From positions 34,059-98,058 of the forward strand of contig NZ_CAMFHX010000009.1 of NCBI RefSeq assembly GCF_945952365.1: a DNA stretch of 64,000 nt. The letters run 5' to 3'. The notes below the pieces were generated by a model. The model had not been told where the DNA came from and ran no database searches. It worked only from the letters and a program-made list of their open reading frames with translations. Of this stretch, positions 45,279-56,134 are shown piece by piece; position 1 is the first letter of the stretch, and every line of letters begins with the position of its first letter. The stretch is from an uncultured Cetobacterium sp. (lineage in GTDB: Bacteria > Fusobacteriota > Fusobacteriia > Fusobacteriales > Fusobacteriaceae). The translations under genes and the position numbers were made by a program.

Positions 45279-45307
45279 TTGTATTTGTTTATCTTATGAG
45301 ATATAAT
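45279..45307 (+). promoter_or_regulatory. Promoter of tetR-ompP1
   Basis: TTGTAT (45279-45284), 17 bases, TATAAT (45302-45307), 44 bases before the start codon. The direct repeats end 17 bases upstream of the -35 box. Confidence 0.7.
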
Positions 45308-45350
45308 ATAGGATGTGTTTAAAAATAACATAACATATAGGAGAATTATT

Positions 45351-45944
45351 ATGGGGAGAAAGCCTAATTTTAGTAGAGATGAAATATTAGAAAGTGCATA
45401 TGAAATCTTAAATAATGAGAACTTAAAAGAGGTTACAGCAAGAAATGTAGCTAAAAAATTGGGAGTTTCAACAATAGGAATTTATTCAGCTTTTAAATCT
45501 ATGGATGAGTTGAAAAATGAACTTTCAAAAAAAGCAAAGACAAAACTTTTTGAATATACAAAACGTGACTATACAGATTTATCGCTTTTAAATATTGGAA
45601 TAGGGATATGTCTTTTTGCAAAAGAGGAAAAAGCTTTATTTAGAACTATCTTTTTAAGAGAAGGATTACCGAGAGAGTTTATGGATGAAGTAATGGATGA
45701 TTTTAGAAATTTAATCTACAATGGATTTAATAACAATAAAGAATACAATCAATTTCCTGTGGATATAGTTGAATGGGTGATAAAAAAAGGATGGTATTTT
45801 TCTCATGGTTATGCCACTTTAATTTGTACAGGATTTTATCCAGAAATAGAGTTTGAAACATTTAAAACAGAAGTTATAGAGATGGGTGATTTGTTGATAA
45901 ACAAAGCTTTAGAAATGACGAAGGAGAGAGAAAATGAAGTTTAA
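45351..45944 (+). CDS. TetR-family transcriptional regulator
   Basis: 197 residues from ATG 45351 (SD AGGAG, 7-base spacing); a longer frame from 45315 precedes the SD. N-terminal TetR HTH: FSRDEILESAYEIL, EVTARNVAKKLGVSTIGIYSAFKS. The C-terminal ligand domain is WHG-like (LNIGIGICLFAKEEKALFRTIF). It overlaps the outer-membrane protein gene by 11 bases and likely regulates it together with itself through the direct repeats upstream. Confidence 0.9.
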   Translation: MGRKPNFSRDEILESAYEILNNENLKEVTARNVAKKLGVSTIGIYSAFKSMDELKNELSKKAKTKLFEYTKRDYTDLSLLNIGIGICLFAKEEKALFRTIFLREGLPREFMDEVMDDFRNLIYNGFNNNKEYNQFPVDIVEWVIKKGWYFSHGYATLICTGFYPEIEFETFKTEVIEMGDLLINKALEMTKERENEV

Positions 45945-47235
45945 GCAAAAATTAATGATACTAGGAACAATATTATCAGCAACTAGTTTTGCAGGAAGTA
46001 TAGATTATCTTTCACAGCAGGATGCAGAGTATTTAGCACATCCAGCTATGGTAGGTAAAATTGGAGTATCTGGGGCATATTACAATCCAGCTGGATTGGT
46101 TTGGTTAGAGGATGGAACATACATTCAAGTTAACAATCAAACGCATTTGAAAGATTATAGTATGGAATATAATGGAGAGAAATTTAAAAGTGATAAAGCG
46201 TCACCAGCTGTTCCAAGTGTACAGATTGTAAAAAAAACTGGAGATACAGCATACTTTTTCCATGCAGGAGCAATAGCGGGTGGAGGTAGTGTTGCTTATG
46301 GTGGAGGAATAGCTACTTTTCCTGAGATAGTTGGAAGTAATCCACTATTTGGATTAATAGGAGCAGAATATGTAGGTGGGTCTACGATTCATGGTCAATC
46401 ATATTATGTTGCTTTTCAAGGAGGAATAGCTAGAAAGTTTAACGAAGCTTGGAGTGGAGCAGTTGGATTAAGATTAGTTGATGCTGAAAGAAAATTTAAA
46501 GGTGAAGGAAACTTTGAATATAATAATCTTGGAGGAGGGCTGGGTTCTGGAAAAGCTAAGTTTGATATCGATTCAGAAAGAACAGCTTTTGGAGCTTCTG
46601 GAATATTCGGATTAAACTATCATCCAAATAACAAATTTAATCTAGCTATGAGATATGAAACAGAAACAAAGTTAGATTTTGATAACAAAGAATCTAAATT
46701 AAGAAAAGGCTTTATAGAATCAACAGGAAGTTCAGTATTAGGAGATAAATTCTATGATGTGGTACTTGGTAACCCAGCTATAAAACAATGGATGTCTGAG
46801 GGAAGTGGAAGAAGAAATCTTCCAGCAGTAGCAGCTTTAGGAGCTTCTTATAAAGTGGCAGAAAAAACTACTTTATTAGCTTCAGGTAACTACTACTTTA
46901 TAAAAGAAGCTGGAGATGATTTAGGAAACTTCGATCACTATGACAACGGTTATGAAGTAGCAGTTGGAGTAGATTATGAATTAAATGAAAAGTGGACTTT
47001 TATGACAGGATATCAATATACAAATACTGGAGCAAATGAGAAAACTTACACAGATACAGATTATGTTTTAGATGCTGATATGTATTCTATGGGAGCTAAG
47101 TACAAGTACAACTCTCAGCTTGATTTAATGGGAACTTACTCATTCGTTCAATATAAAACTGATAAGAATTTAAAAGATATAACATATAAAAAGCGTGTTA
47201 GTGCAATTGGATTAGCAGCGATATATAAATTCTAA
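45934..47235 (+). CDS. Outer-membrane transport protein, OmpP1/FadL family
   Basis: 433 residues. Signal peptide (KLMILGTILSATSFAG), then a plug-like start SIDYLSQQDAEYLAHPAMVG and the family motif GAYYNPAGLVWLEDG; the rest alternates as a beta barrel ending in the aromatic AIGLAAIYKF, the usual outer-membrane C-terminal signature. Family members admit long-chain fatty acids or other hydrophobic compounds. Its presence shows a Gram-negative envelope. Regulated with the TetR gene in one transcript; the ligand is unknown. Confidence 0.9.
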   Translation: MKFKQKLMILGTILSATSFAGSIDYLSQQDAEYLAHPAMVGKIGVSGAYYNPAGLVWLEDGTYIQVNNQTHLKDYSMEYNGEKFKSDKASPAVPSVQIVKKTGDTAYFFHAGAIAGGGSVAYGGGIATFPEIVGSNPLFGLIGAEYVGGSTIHGQSYYVAFQGGIARKFNEAWSGAVGLRLVDAERKFKGEGNFEYNNLGGGLGSGKAKFDIDSERTAFGASGIFGLNYHPNNKFNLAMRYETETKLDFDNKESKLRKGFIESTGSSVLGDKFYDVVLGNPAIKQWMSEGSGRRNLPAVAALGASYKVAEKTTLLASGNYYFIKEAGDDLGNFDHYDNGYEVAVGVDYELNEKWTFMTGYQYTNTGANEKTYTDTDYVLDADMYSMGAKYKYNSQLDLMGTYSFVQYKTDKNLKDITYKKRVSAIGLAAIYKF

Positions 47236-47237
47236 TA

Positions 47238-47270
47238 AAAAAGCAGATGATTTTAATTTCATCTGCTTTT
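47238..47270. terminator. Bidirectional terminator
   Basis: Stem AAAAGCAGATGA / TCATCTGCTTTT, loop TTTTAATT, with A- and T-tracts either side; serves ompP1 (plus) and smpB (minus), which converge here. Confidence 0.88.
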
Positions 47271-47276
47271 ATAATT

Positions 47277-47720
47277 TTAATCTCTATCTTTAACAGCTCT
47301 CTCAATTGTTCTTTGCTGATCTTTTTTAGCTAAAGAGTCACGTTTATCATAATTCTTTTTACCTCTAGCTAAAGCAATTTCAACTTTAACATACCCTTTT
47401 GATAGGTGTATATTTAAAGGAACTATAGTATAACCTTTTTGAGTAACTTTCTCATGAAGTTTTTTGATCTCTCCTTTGTGTAAAAGTAGTTTTCTAACTC
47501 TTCTCTCCTCAGGATTATAAACACTTCCGAAAGACCAAGGAACAACAGTCATTCCCATTATAAAAATCTCTCCATTGATTATTCTAATAAAAGCTTCCTT
47601 TATACTTGTTTTTCCAGCTTTAATAGATTTAACCTCACTTCCAACAAGCTCAATACCAGCTTCGAACCTATCTTCAACAAAATAATCAAAAAAAGCTTTT
47701 TTATTATTAGCTAATATCAT
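47277..47720 (-). CDS. smpB: SsrA-binding protein SmpB
   Basis: Binds the tRNA-like domain of tmRNA and delivers it to stalled ribosomes. ANNKKAFFDYFVEDRFEAGIEL, GSEVKSIKAGK, LLLHKGEIKKL, and C-terminal KKNYDKRDSLAKKD tail. 147 residues is standard. Follows rnr by three bases; both act with the tmRNA gene at 10748-11095. Confidence 0.97.
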   Translation of the reverse strand: MILANNKKAFFDYFVEDRFEAGIELVGSEVKSIKAGKTSIKEAFIRIINGEIFIMGMTVVPWSFGSVYNPEERRVRKLLLHKGEIKKLHEKVTQKGYTIVPLNIHLSKGYVKVEIALARGKKNYDKRDSLAKKDQQRTIERAVKDRD

Positions 47721-47723
47721 AAA

Positions 47724-49871
47724 TTAAAATCTCCTTTCTTTTCTTCTCCCTGTATATTCTTGATGAAACTCAGTAGGAATAACTTCAATCTCAAGCATTT
47801 GTAAATCTGCTCTGACAGTTAAAATATCCATTTTATCCCCTAAATGGAATTCTCTACCAGTATCTATGTCTTTCATTACATAGTCAGTATCGTTGAATTC
47901 ATAGAAGTTTTGAGCTGTAGTTACATCCCAGAAACACTCTACGTGTTCTTCTGTTTCAAAGAAAATCTTTTTATTATTAAATCCAACTATAGTAGCTTTG
48001 AATTCATCTCCAATTTTATCAAGCATATACTCAACTACTTTTATTTTAATACTTTCATCCTCTATTTTCATGGCCTTTCTTTCTGTCTGAGATATATGAA
48101 CAGTAACTTCAGGAAGATAGTTGATTAAAGTACCATATTGTTTTTTAGTTGGATACCCATTTAATGAAATATTTAAAATTCTATGGATTAGTAAATCCGC
48201 ATATCTTCTAATCGGTGACGTAAAGTGTGTATAGTAATTAGATGATAATCCGAAGTGACCTAAGTTTTCTACTCCGTATCTAGCTTGTTTAAGTGACATT
48301 AAAATCATCTTATGTACAATCATATTTATTCCTCTAGCTTCTGAATCTTCAATTATAGATTGGAACTTTTTAGGATGTAAATCTTCAAATGAGTGAAGCT
48401 TATATCCGAATTTAGAAAGAGTATCGCTTAGATTTTTAACTCTTTCAGGATCAGGAGTTTCATGAACTCTATAAACAGATGGCATCTCTAACCAGAAAAG
48501 TTTTTCTGCTACAGCTTCGTTGGCCATAATCATAAAATCTTCAATTATTCTTTCAGACTCTCCTCTTTCAATATTTTTTAAATATTTAACTTTTTTATTC
48601 TCATCTAAAACAGCTTTAACTTCAGGAAGATCAAAATCAATTGAACCTCTGTTATATTTGATAGCTCTTATAATTTTAGAAAGTTCTAACATTGTAAATA
48701 GCATATCAACGATATCTGAGTATTTTTCTGTTGTTTCAGGGTCTTTAGCAATAATTTTATTTACATTTGTATAAGTCATTCTGTGTACTGTATTAATTAC
48801 TGACTTATAAGTTTGTACATCAATTGCTCTTCCATGTGAATCAATTAAAAGTTCAACAGAGAAAGTAAGTTTATCTTCGTGTGGATTTAAAGAACAAATT
48901 CCATTTGAAATCTCTTTAGGGAACATTGGAAGAACTCTATCAACCATATAAACCGAGTTTCCTCTTTTCTCAGCTTCTTTATCTAATTTAGAACCTGTTG
49001 GAATATAGTGAGAAACATCAGCTATTGCAACGATAAGTTTGTAGTAACCGTTATCTAACTTTTCAACATAAACAGCATCATCTAAATCTTTTGCGTCGTC
49101 ACCATCAATTGTTATGATTGGAAGATGTCTTAAATCTTTTCTCTTTTTAATCTCTTCATCAGATATAGTAATAGGAATTTGACGAGCTTCTGCTAGAACA
49201 TCATCTGGGAACTCTTCAGATAATCCCTCTCTTAAAATTAAAGCCTTTATCATATTATCAGTATCAAATGGATTTCCAATTTTTTCAACTATTTTACCTT
49301 CAGGTTTTTTCTCATCGCTTCCCCAGAAAGTCATTTCAACAACTACAAGTTCTCCATCTTTTGCTTTATTGAAGAAGTTTTTAGGAATATAGATATCTCT
49401 ACCAAAAGATTGTGTAGGTCTAACAAAACCAAAATTTTCTTTCTTTTCAAATATTCCAATTATTGTATTTTTCTCTCTGATTAGAACGTTTACAATCTCT
49501 CCCTCTTTCTTTCCTTTTCCTTCAGGAGAAGTAACATTGATTAAAACAGTATCTCCGTCTAATGCATTTCCAAATTTACTTCTAGGAATGAAATATCCTT
49601 CAGTATCTGTATCAACAAATCCAAATTTACCTTTTATATTTGAGAATTTACCTTTAACAAATCCTAAATTTTCAGGGATATTATATTTGTTTCTTTTGTT
49701 TTTCATGATTTCACCAGTTTCTAACCAGTGCTCAAGAATCTCTCTATTATCTTTTTTATATTTAGGTGACCATCCTAACGCTTTTGTAATTTCATCTAAA
49801 GTTAAGGCTTTACTACCTTTTAAAACTTTTTTTAATTGTTCCAGTTGTTTATCTAATTTTGTTTGTTTCAT
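47724..49871 (-). CDS. rnr: Ribonuclease R
   Basis: 3'-5' processive exoribonuclease able to degrade structured RNA. 715 residues: N-terminal helix-turn-helix region, two cold-shock domains (KGKFGFVDTDTEGYFIPRSK; KKENFGFVRPTQSFGRDIYIP), RNB catalytic domain with TIDGDDAKDLDDAVYVE (active-site Asp cluster) and HFTSPIRRYADLLIHR, and a C-terminal S1 domain. Same operon as smpB and yqeK. Confidence 0.96.
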   Translation of the reverse strand: MKQTKLDKQLEQLKKVLKGSKALTLDEITKALGWSPKYKKDNREILEHWLETGEIMKNKRNKYNIPENLGFVKGKFSNIKGKFGFVDTDTEGYFIPRSKFGNALDGDTVLINVTSPEGKGKKEGEIVNVLIREKNTIIGIFEKKENFGFVRPTQSFGRDIYIPKNFFNKAKDGELVVVEMTFWGSDEKKPEGKIVEKIGNPFDTDNMIKALILREGLSEEFPDDVLAEARQIPITISDEEIKKRKDLRHLPIITIDGDDAKDLDDAVYVEKLDNGYYKLIVAIADVSHYIPTGSKLDKEAEKRGNSVYMVDRVLPMFPKEISNGICSLNPHEDKLTFSVELLIDSHGRAIDVQTYKSVINTVHRMTYTNVNKIIAKDPETTEKYSDIVDMLFTMLELSKIIRAIKYNRGSIDFDLPEVKAVLDENKKVKYLKNIERGESERIIEDFMIMANEAVAEKLFWLEMPSVYRVHETPDPERVKNLSDTLSKFGYKLHSFEDLHPKKFQSIIEDSEARGINMIVHKMILMSLKQARYGVENLGHFGLSSNYYTHFTSPIRRYADLLIHRILNISLNGYPTKKQYGTLINYLPEVTVHISQTERKAMKIEDESIKIKVVEYMLDKIGDEFKATIVGFNNKKIFFETEEHVECFWDVTTAQNFYEFNDTDYVMKDIDTGREFHLGDKMDILTVRADLQMLEIEVIPTEFHQEYTGRRKERRF

Positions 49872-49889
49872 AATTTTTAATTCCTCCTA

Positions 49890-50453
49890 TTAGCTCAAAT
49901 TTAAGAGCCAATTACGCATCTCAACAGAGTTTACATGTATCACATGATTCTCTTTTAAAAGATACTCAATTTTTTTGTTTACCTCTAATAAAATAGCTTT
50001 ATCTAAATTTATTAAAGATAAATCTCTAATTTTTTCAACATATGGGTAATCTCTTTTAGGTTCTATAGCATCAGCTAAGTAAACTATTTTTTCAACTACA
50101 CTCATATCTCTACGACCAGTTGTATGATATTTAATGGCATTTAAAATTTCAGAATCTGTGATATTAAATTTTTCTTTTGCAAAATAAGTACCAATGTAAC
50201 TATGTAAAATCTCAGCATTTGAAAGATAATCTTTTGTTTCATCATAAAAGTGTTCTTTAGATAGATTTATAAGGTCATCTCTTTTAAATTCTTTGGCATA
50301 GTCATGTAGTAATGAAGCAATAGCAACTTTATTTAAATCAGCTTTGTAAATTTTTCCTAAAGAGATAGCAGTTTCTAAAACTCTAACAGAGTGCTCGTAT
50401 CTTTTTTTAGAAAGAATATCTTTAATTTCATTTTTTAAAAAATCTATATCCAT
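49890..50453 (-). CDS. yqeK: YqeK-type HD hydrolase (symmetrical Ap4A hydrolase)
   Basis: 187 residues. KKRYEHSVRVLETAISL, ASLLHDYAKEF (HD), AILHSYIGTYFA, AIKYHTTGRRDMSVVEKIVYL, ADAIEPKRDYP: all ligands of the YqeK family, which cleaves Ap4A to two ADP. Starts 25 bases after the terminator of the previous gene, so transcription may rely on read-through. Followed by rnr (18 bases). Confidence 0.92.
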   Translation of the reverse strand: MDIDFLKNEIKDILSKKRYEHSVRVLETAISLGKIYKADLNKVAIASLLHDYAKEFKRDDLINLSKEHFYDETKDYLSNAEILHSYIGTYFAKEKFNITDSEILNAIKYHTTGRRDMSVVEKIVYLADAIEPKRDYPYVEKIRDLSLINLDKAILLEVNKKIEYLLKENHVIHVNSVEMRNWLLNLS

Positions 50454-50473
50454 AAAATGTCCTCCAAATTTTG

Positions 50474-50501
50474 AAAAAGGAGTTTCAGTGCAAGAAACTC
50501 C
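50474..50501 (-). terminator. Intrinsic terminator between the GerMN gene and yqeK
   Basis: On the minus strand GGAGTTTC / GAAACTCC, loop TTGCACT, followed by TTTTTC. The yqeK SD begins about 10 bases later. Confidence 0.85.
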
Positions 50502-50508
50502 TAAAAAA

Positions 50509-51048
50509 TTATATATTACTATTTAATTTATAACTTTTATTAATATTGATAAAGTTAACTTTATCTGTAGGGGCTCCATTTATAAGAAGTACAACAGTAT
50601 CAGCTCCGCCAGGAGTCAATAAACTGTTTACAAAAGAATAGATTAAAAGAAGTTCCTCTTGAGGGTTCTTTGCAGAGGCTAAAACTTTAGAATCTAAATC
50701 TAAGTAGATAGTTCTATTTTTTAAGTATACTTCGTATTTTAAGCTTTCTTTTTTTAAAATTTGTTTCTCTTCTAGTTTTAATATAAGCTGCGAGATAATA
50801 TCTTTTAAAATATCCTCTTTATTGATTAAGTTAGAACTTAATATGATATCTTGAGAAGATAATTTTCCAACTTTAAAATCAGGGAAAAAAATCAGAGTAG
50901 TGATTTCAGTTTTTTTAATAGACTCTATAGTAGGAGCAGAAATAGAAGTTACTATTTCACTTTTTTTATTTAATCTATTTGAATATATCCCAGTAGCTAC
51001 AGTTATAGAAGTTAAAATTACTAAAAATATTTTTAGTTTATTTGACAT
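50509..51048 (-). CDS. GerMN-domain membrane-anchored protein
   Basis: 179 residues. N-terminal signal anchor (KIFLVILTSITVATGIYS), linker, then a GerMN-like domain with NRTIYLDLDSKVLASAKNP and LLIYSFVNSLLTPGGADTVVLLINGA, the conserved strand-helix-strand ending. GerMN domains occur in sporulation and cell-wall proteins; here it follows the amidase gene by eight bases, favouring a wall role. Confidence 0.82.
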   Translation of the reverse strand: MSNKLKIFLVILTSITVATGIYSNRLNKKSEIVTSISAPTIESIKKTEITTLIFFPDFKVGKLSSQDIILSSNLINKEDILKDIISQLILKLEEKQILKKESLKYEVYLKNRTIYLDLDSKVLASAKNPQEELLLIYSFVNSLLTPGGADTVVLLINGAPTDKVNFININKSYKLNSNI

Positions 51049-51056
51049 AATTCCTC

Positions 51057-52088
51057 CTAATAGAAAAATGATCTGATTTTGTTTGCTAACTCATCAGCCA
51101 TAACATTTTGATTACTCTCTTTTGAAAGTTTAGTAACCTCAACTTTATTTGTAATAAATCCAAGTTCAACTAAAATTCCAGGACCATTAAATCCTCTAAG
51201 AACAGCAAAATTTGCTCCGTAGATACCTCTATCTCTCATATTTAATCTTTTAGCTAAAGATGTATTTAGTGGTTTAGCGATATTTATAGATTTTTCCATA
51301 TTTTTATTGTAAGCTAACTCTCCCATTATTTGGGCGATACTTCCAGTTTTTTCACCATATTTTTCTCCGAAACTATTCTCATATGCAGCTATTTTTTCAG
51401 CATAAGGAGAGGATTTCTTTGAAAAATAGAAAATCTCAGCACCTTGAGCAGATGCATTGTTAGATGCATTTAAGTGTAGGCTGACAAAAAGATCTGCTTT
51501 AGCTCTATTTGCAACTCGGCTTCTTTCAGAAAGTGTAAGGTATCTATCATCACTTCTTGTCATAATAACATTAAAATCCTTAGATAGTCTAGTCTGTAAT
51601 TTTTTAGCTACAGCTAGTGCAATATCTTTTTCTTTATAGATTTTAAAGCCGATTGCTCCAGGATCTTTTCCTCCATGTCCAGCATCGATAGCTATAGTGA
51701 ACTCTTTTTTAGAAGAGGTTGTGGGTCTCAAATCCACAACGATTCTATGAGGATTAGTTAAAGAGTAGACTTTATGTCCAGCACCCTTTTTTAACTTTAT
51801 AAAAAATCCAACATTAGTTCCATAATCGATTAAATCTATTTTCTCAATACTTTTTCCAATAAAGCTTGAAGGGTTAAATTTTGTGTTCATTTTAACTTTG
51901 TCAATTTCTAAGAAAAGTAATCGGTTGTACTCATCATAGCTGCTATTAAACTTGGGTTTAACTTGACTTGAAATATCAAAAACTAATTGTGCAGGGTTAT
52001 TGTTCATTCTGACTTTTTGAATAGTTCCATTAGCAAAAATAGTAAAGGAAACTAAACAAAATATAAAAAATATAAGGTATTTTTTCAT
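51057..52088 (-). CDS. N-acetylmuramoyl-L-alanine amidase (AMIN + Amidase_3)
   Basis: Periplasmic zinc amidase cutting peptidoglycan stem peptides during cell separation. Signal peptide (residues 1-19), AMIN domain (QKVRMNNNPAQLVFDIS), and Amidase_3 with AIDAGHGGKDPGAIG, EKDIALAVAK (Glu ligand), SLHLNAS (His ligand) and GILVELGFITN (catalytic Glu). 343 residues, like AmiC. Confidence 0.94.
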   Translation of the reverse strand: MKKYLIFFIFCLVSFTIFANGTIQKVRMNNNPAQLVFDISSQVKPKFNSSYDEYNRLLFLEIDKVKMNTKFNPSSFIGKSIEKIDLIDYGTNVGFFIKLKKGAGHKVYSLTNPHRIVVDLRPTTSSKKEFTIAIDAGHGGKDPGAIGFKIYKEKDIALAVAKKLQTRLSKDFNVIMTRSDDRYLTLSERSRVANRAKADLFVSLHLNASNNASAQGAEIFYFSKKSSPYAEKIAAYENSFGEKYGEKTGSIAQIMGELAYNKNMEKSINIAKPLNTSLAKRLNMRDRGIYGANFAVLRGFNGPGILVELGFITNKVEVTKLSKESNQNVMADELANKIRSFFY

Positions 52089-52110
52089 AATTGCTCTCCA
52101 TCAGTTTAGA

Positions 52111-52141
52111 ATAATAAAATAGGATGGAAAGTCATCCATCC
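52111..52141 (-). terminator. Probable terminator after yajC
   Basis: Minus strand GGATGG / CCATCC, loop ATGACTTT, followed by TATTTTATTATT. Weak stem but good T-rich tail; the amidase SD is just downstream. Confidence 0.6.
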
Positions 52142-52160
52142 CATCCTTTTGTAAATATTT

Positions 52161-52433
52161 TTATTTTAAAACTCTTGTTATAGAATTCTTAAGCACTTGG
52201 ATGTTAACACCTTTATCAACTCTTATAGTTAAGAATTCAGGACTAATATTAGTAATAGTACCTTTAATTCCACCTGAAGTTATAACGTCAGCCCCTTCTT
52301 TTAATGAGTCTAACATCTCTTGATGTTTCTTTTGCTTCTTCTTGTTTGGTAAGATAAGTAGGAAGTAGAATACAGCTGCCCAAATAGCAAATGTAAGAAT
52401 CATACCACCATATTTAGCAAATAGTTCGTTCAT
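52161..52433 (-). CDS. yajC: Preprotein translocase subunit YajC
   Basis: 90 residues: one transmembrane span (ILTFAIWAAVFYFLLILP), then NKKKQKKHQEMLDSLKEGADVITSGGIKGTI, the YajC signature. Part of the SecDF-YajC complex. Own promoter at 52469-52497; secD/secF are not adjacent. Confidence 0.93.
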   Translation of the reverse strand: MNELFAKYGGMILTFAIWAAVFYFLLILPNKKKQKKHQEMLDSLKEGADVITSGGIKGTITNISPEFLTIRVDKGVNIQVLKNSITRVLK

Positions 52434-52468
52434 ATTATAGCCCCCTTAAATAATATTTTTCTAAGACA

Positions 52469-52497
52469 AGTATATCATAAGGTTATTTTCTTTTCAA
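52469..52497 (-). promoter_or_regulatory. Promoter of yajC
   Basis: Minus strand TTGAAA (52497-52492), 17 bases, TATACT (52474-52469), between dnaJ and yajC. Confidence 0.65.
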
Positions 52498-52503
52498 TAA
52501 AAT

Positions 52504-53667
52504 TTAAGAGAAGAAGTTCTTTAGTTTATCAAAGAAGTTTTTGTTATCTTTATGATTTTTATCTTTTAAACTTTCATCAAACTTTCTTAATAACTCTTCT
52601 TGCTCAGAACTTAAATTAACAGGAACTTCAATTTTTATTCTAACAATTTGGTCTCCAGTATAAGGGCTTCTAGGATTTTTAATTCCTTCACCTTTCATTT
52701 TAAATAGTTTATCATTTTGAGTTCCAGCAGGAATCTTAATAGTTTTCTTACCGTTTAGTGTAGGGATTTCAATCTCTCCACCAAGAGTAGCCTTAGCAAA
52801 TGTAACAGGAACATCACAAATTATATCTACACCGTTTCTTTCAAAGAATGGATGTTGTTTAACAGAGATGTAAACATATAAATCTCCATTAGGGCCACCC
52901 TCTGTACTTGCATTACCCATACCAGAAAGTCTTAATTTTTGTCCATCATCAATTCCAGCAGGAATCTTAATAGTTTTTTCTACGACTTCAGTATCTATAC
53001 CTGTACCATGACATTTCTTACATTTCTTTTCAGGAACTTCCCCTTTACCGTGGCAAGAGTCACACTCTTGAGTTGTTTGGAAGTTTCCAAACACAGTTCT
53101 TTGAGTAACATGAATAGTTCCAGTACCATTACATTTAGAACATTTGCTCATCTTAGAACCTTTTTCAGCTCCTGTACCATGACAAGTTCCACAAGAACCA
53201 GTTCTCTTATATTTTAATGTTTTTTCTACACCTTTAGCAGCTTCTTCTAAAGTTAATTCAAGATTATATCTTAAATCCTCTCCAGGCTCAGGTCCTCTTT
53301 GACGAGATCCACCGAAACCACCAAATCCACCTCCACCGCCGAAGAATGAACCGAAAATATCTCCTAAATCTTCAAATCCACCACCGAAACCGCCAAATCC
53401 ACCAGCTCCAGCACCGCCTCCACCATTTTCAAAAGCAGCATGTCCAAATCTATCATACTGAGCTCTTTTATTTTCATCTGAAAGAACCTGATATGCTTCA
53501 TTGATTTCTTTGAATTTATCTTCAGCTTCTTTTTTCTCAGTTTCACTAGCCCCACTAAATTTATCTGGGTGATATTTCATAGCAGCTTTTCTATAAGCTT
53601 TTTTTATCTCTACATCAGAAGCACCTTTGGCAGCTCCTAAAACTTCATAAAAGTCTCTCTTAGCCAT
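52504..53667 (-). CDS. dnaJ: Chaperone DnaJ
   Basis: 387 residues. J domain with YHPDKF, Gly/Phe-rich linker (about 75-120), four zinc CxxCxGxG repeats (CGTCHGTG, CSKCNGTG, CDSCHGKG, CKKCHGTG), and the C-terminal substrate-binding domain. Last gene of hrcA-grpE-dnaK-dnaJ. Confidence 0.98.
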   Translation of the reverse strand: MAKRDFYEVLGAAKGASDVEIKKAYRKAAMKYHPDKFSGASETEKKEAEDKFKEINEAYQVLSDENKRAQYDRFGHAAFENGGGGAGAGGFGGFGGGFEDLGDIFGSFFGGGGGFGGFGGSRQRGPEPGEDLRYNLELTLEEAAKGVEKTLKYKRTGSCGTCHGTGAEKGSKMSKCSKCNGTGTIHVTQRTVFGNFQTTQECDSCHGKGEVPEKKCKKCHGTGIDTEVVEKTIKIPAGIDDGQKLRLSGMGNASTEGGPNGDLYVYISVKQHPFFERNGVDIICDVPVTFAKATLGGEIEIPTLNGKKTIKIPAGTQNDKLFKMKGEGIKNPRSPYTGDQIVRIKIEVPVNLSSEQEELLRKFDESLKDKNHKDNKNFFDKLKNFFS

Positions 53668-53693
53668 TTAAAAAAATCCTCCGTTTCTTAAAA

Positions 53694-53720
53694 TAAGGGA
53701 TAGAGTAGCTCTATCCCTTA
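53694..53720 (-). other. 12-bp hairpin between dnaK and dnaJ
   Basis: Perfect stem TAAGGGATAGAG / CTCTATCCCTTA with loop TAG (plus strand). On the transcribed minus strand it is followed by ATTTTAAG, a weak T-tract, so it could be a partial terminator or an mRNA processing/stability element setting the dnaK:dnaJ ratio. Confidence 0.75.
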
Positions 53721-53746
53721 AGTAAAGTATATATTAATTAGTAATA

Positions 53747-55558
<1,812 letters not shown>

Positions 55559-55603
55559 TTAAAAAACCTCCTAATATATCTGAATTTTTTTAATTTTTCT
55601 AAT

Positions 55604-56134
55604 TTATTTTTTACAAACTTTAACCATTGAGGGTCTAATAACTTTTCCCTTCATTTTATAACCTTTTTGGAATTCAGCAATTACTTCATCGTTAGCATGA
55701 TCAGCTGAATCCTCTACAGCTACAGCCATATGTAGATGAGGATCGAAAGATGCTTTTTCAGTCTCAATCGCTTCTACACCTTCACTAGCAACAGTACTTT
55801 TCATTTGAGAAAGAGTTAATTCAACTCCTTTAACTAATGAATCGAAATCTTTTGATTCAGAAGAAGCTGCGATAGCTCTTTCTAAGTTATCAACGATGTC
55901 TAAAACTTTTACAATTATCTTTTCAGAAGCAAAAGCTTTTAAATCATCAAACTCTTTTTCTTTTCTTTTAGTAAAGTTTTGGAACTCAGCTTGTTTTCTT
56001 AAGTAAGAGTTCTTCCAATCATCTACTTCTGTTTTTAATTTATCTATTTCATTTTCTTCAGAAAGAGTTTCAACAGTCTCTCCGCTTTCTATTGTTTCGT
56101 CGATTATTTCATCTTTTATATCTTTATCTGTCAT
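55604..56134 (-). CDS. grpE: Nucleotide exchange factor GrpE
   Basis: 176 residues. Acidic N-terminus, long coiled coil (EENEIDKLKTEVDDWKNSYL, RKQAEFQNFTKRKEKE), and C-terminal beta domain (FDPHLHMAVAVE, KGYKMKGKVIRPSMVKV). Start ATG 56134 is set by AAGGAG; it overlaps hrcA by 11 bases. Confidence 0.96.
   Translation of the reverse strand: MTDKDIKDEIIDETIESGETVETLSEENEIDKLKTEVDDWKNSYLRKQAEFQNFTKRKEKEFDDLKAFASEKIIVKVLDIVDNLERAIAASSESKDFDSLVKGVELTLSQMKSTVASEGVEAIETEKASFDPHLHMAVAVEDSADHANDEVIAEFQKGYKMKGKVIRPSMVKVCKK

Noticed and set aside
47844..48128. Plus-strand ORFs inside rnr, dnaJ and dnaK
   Set aside because: Shadows of conserved minus-strand genes without SD or codon bias.
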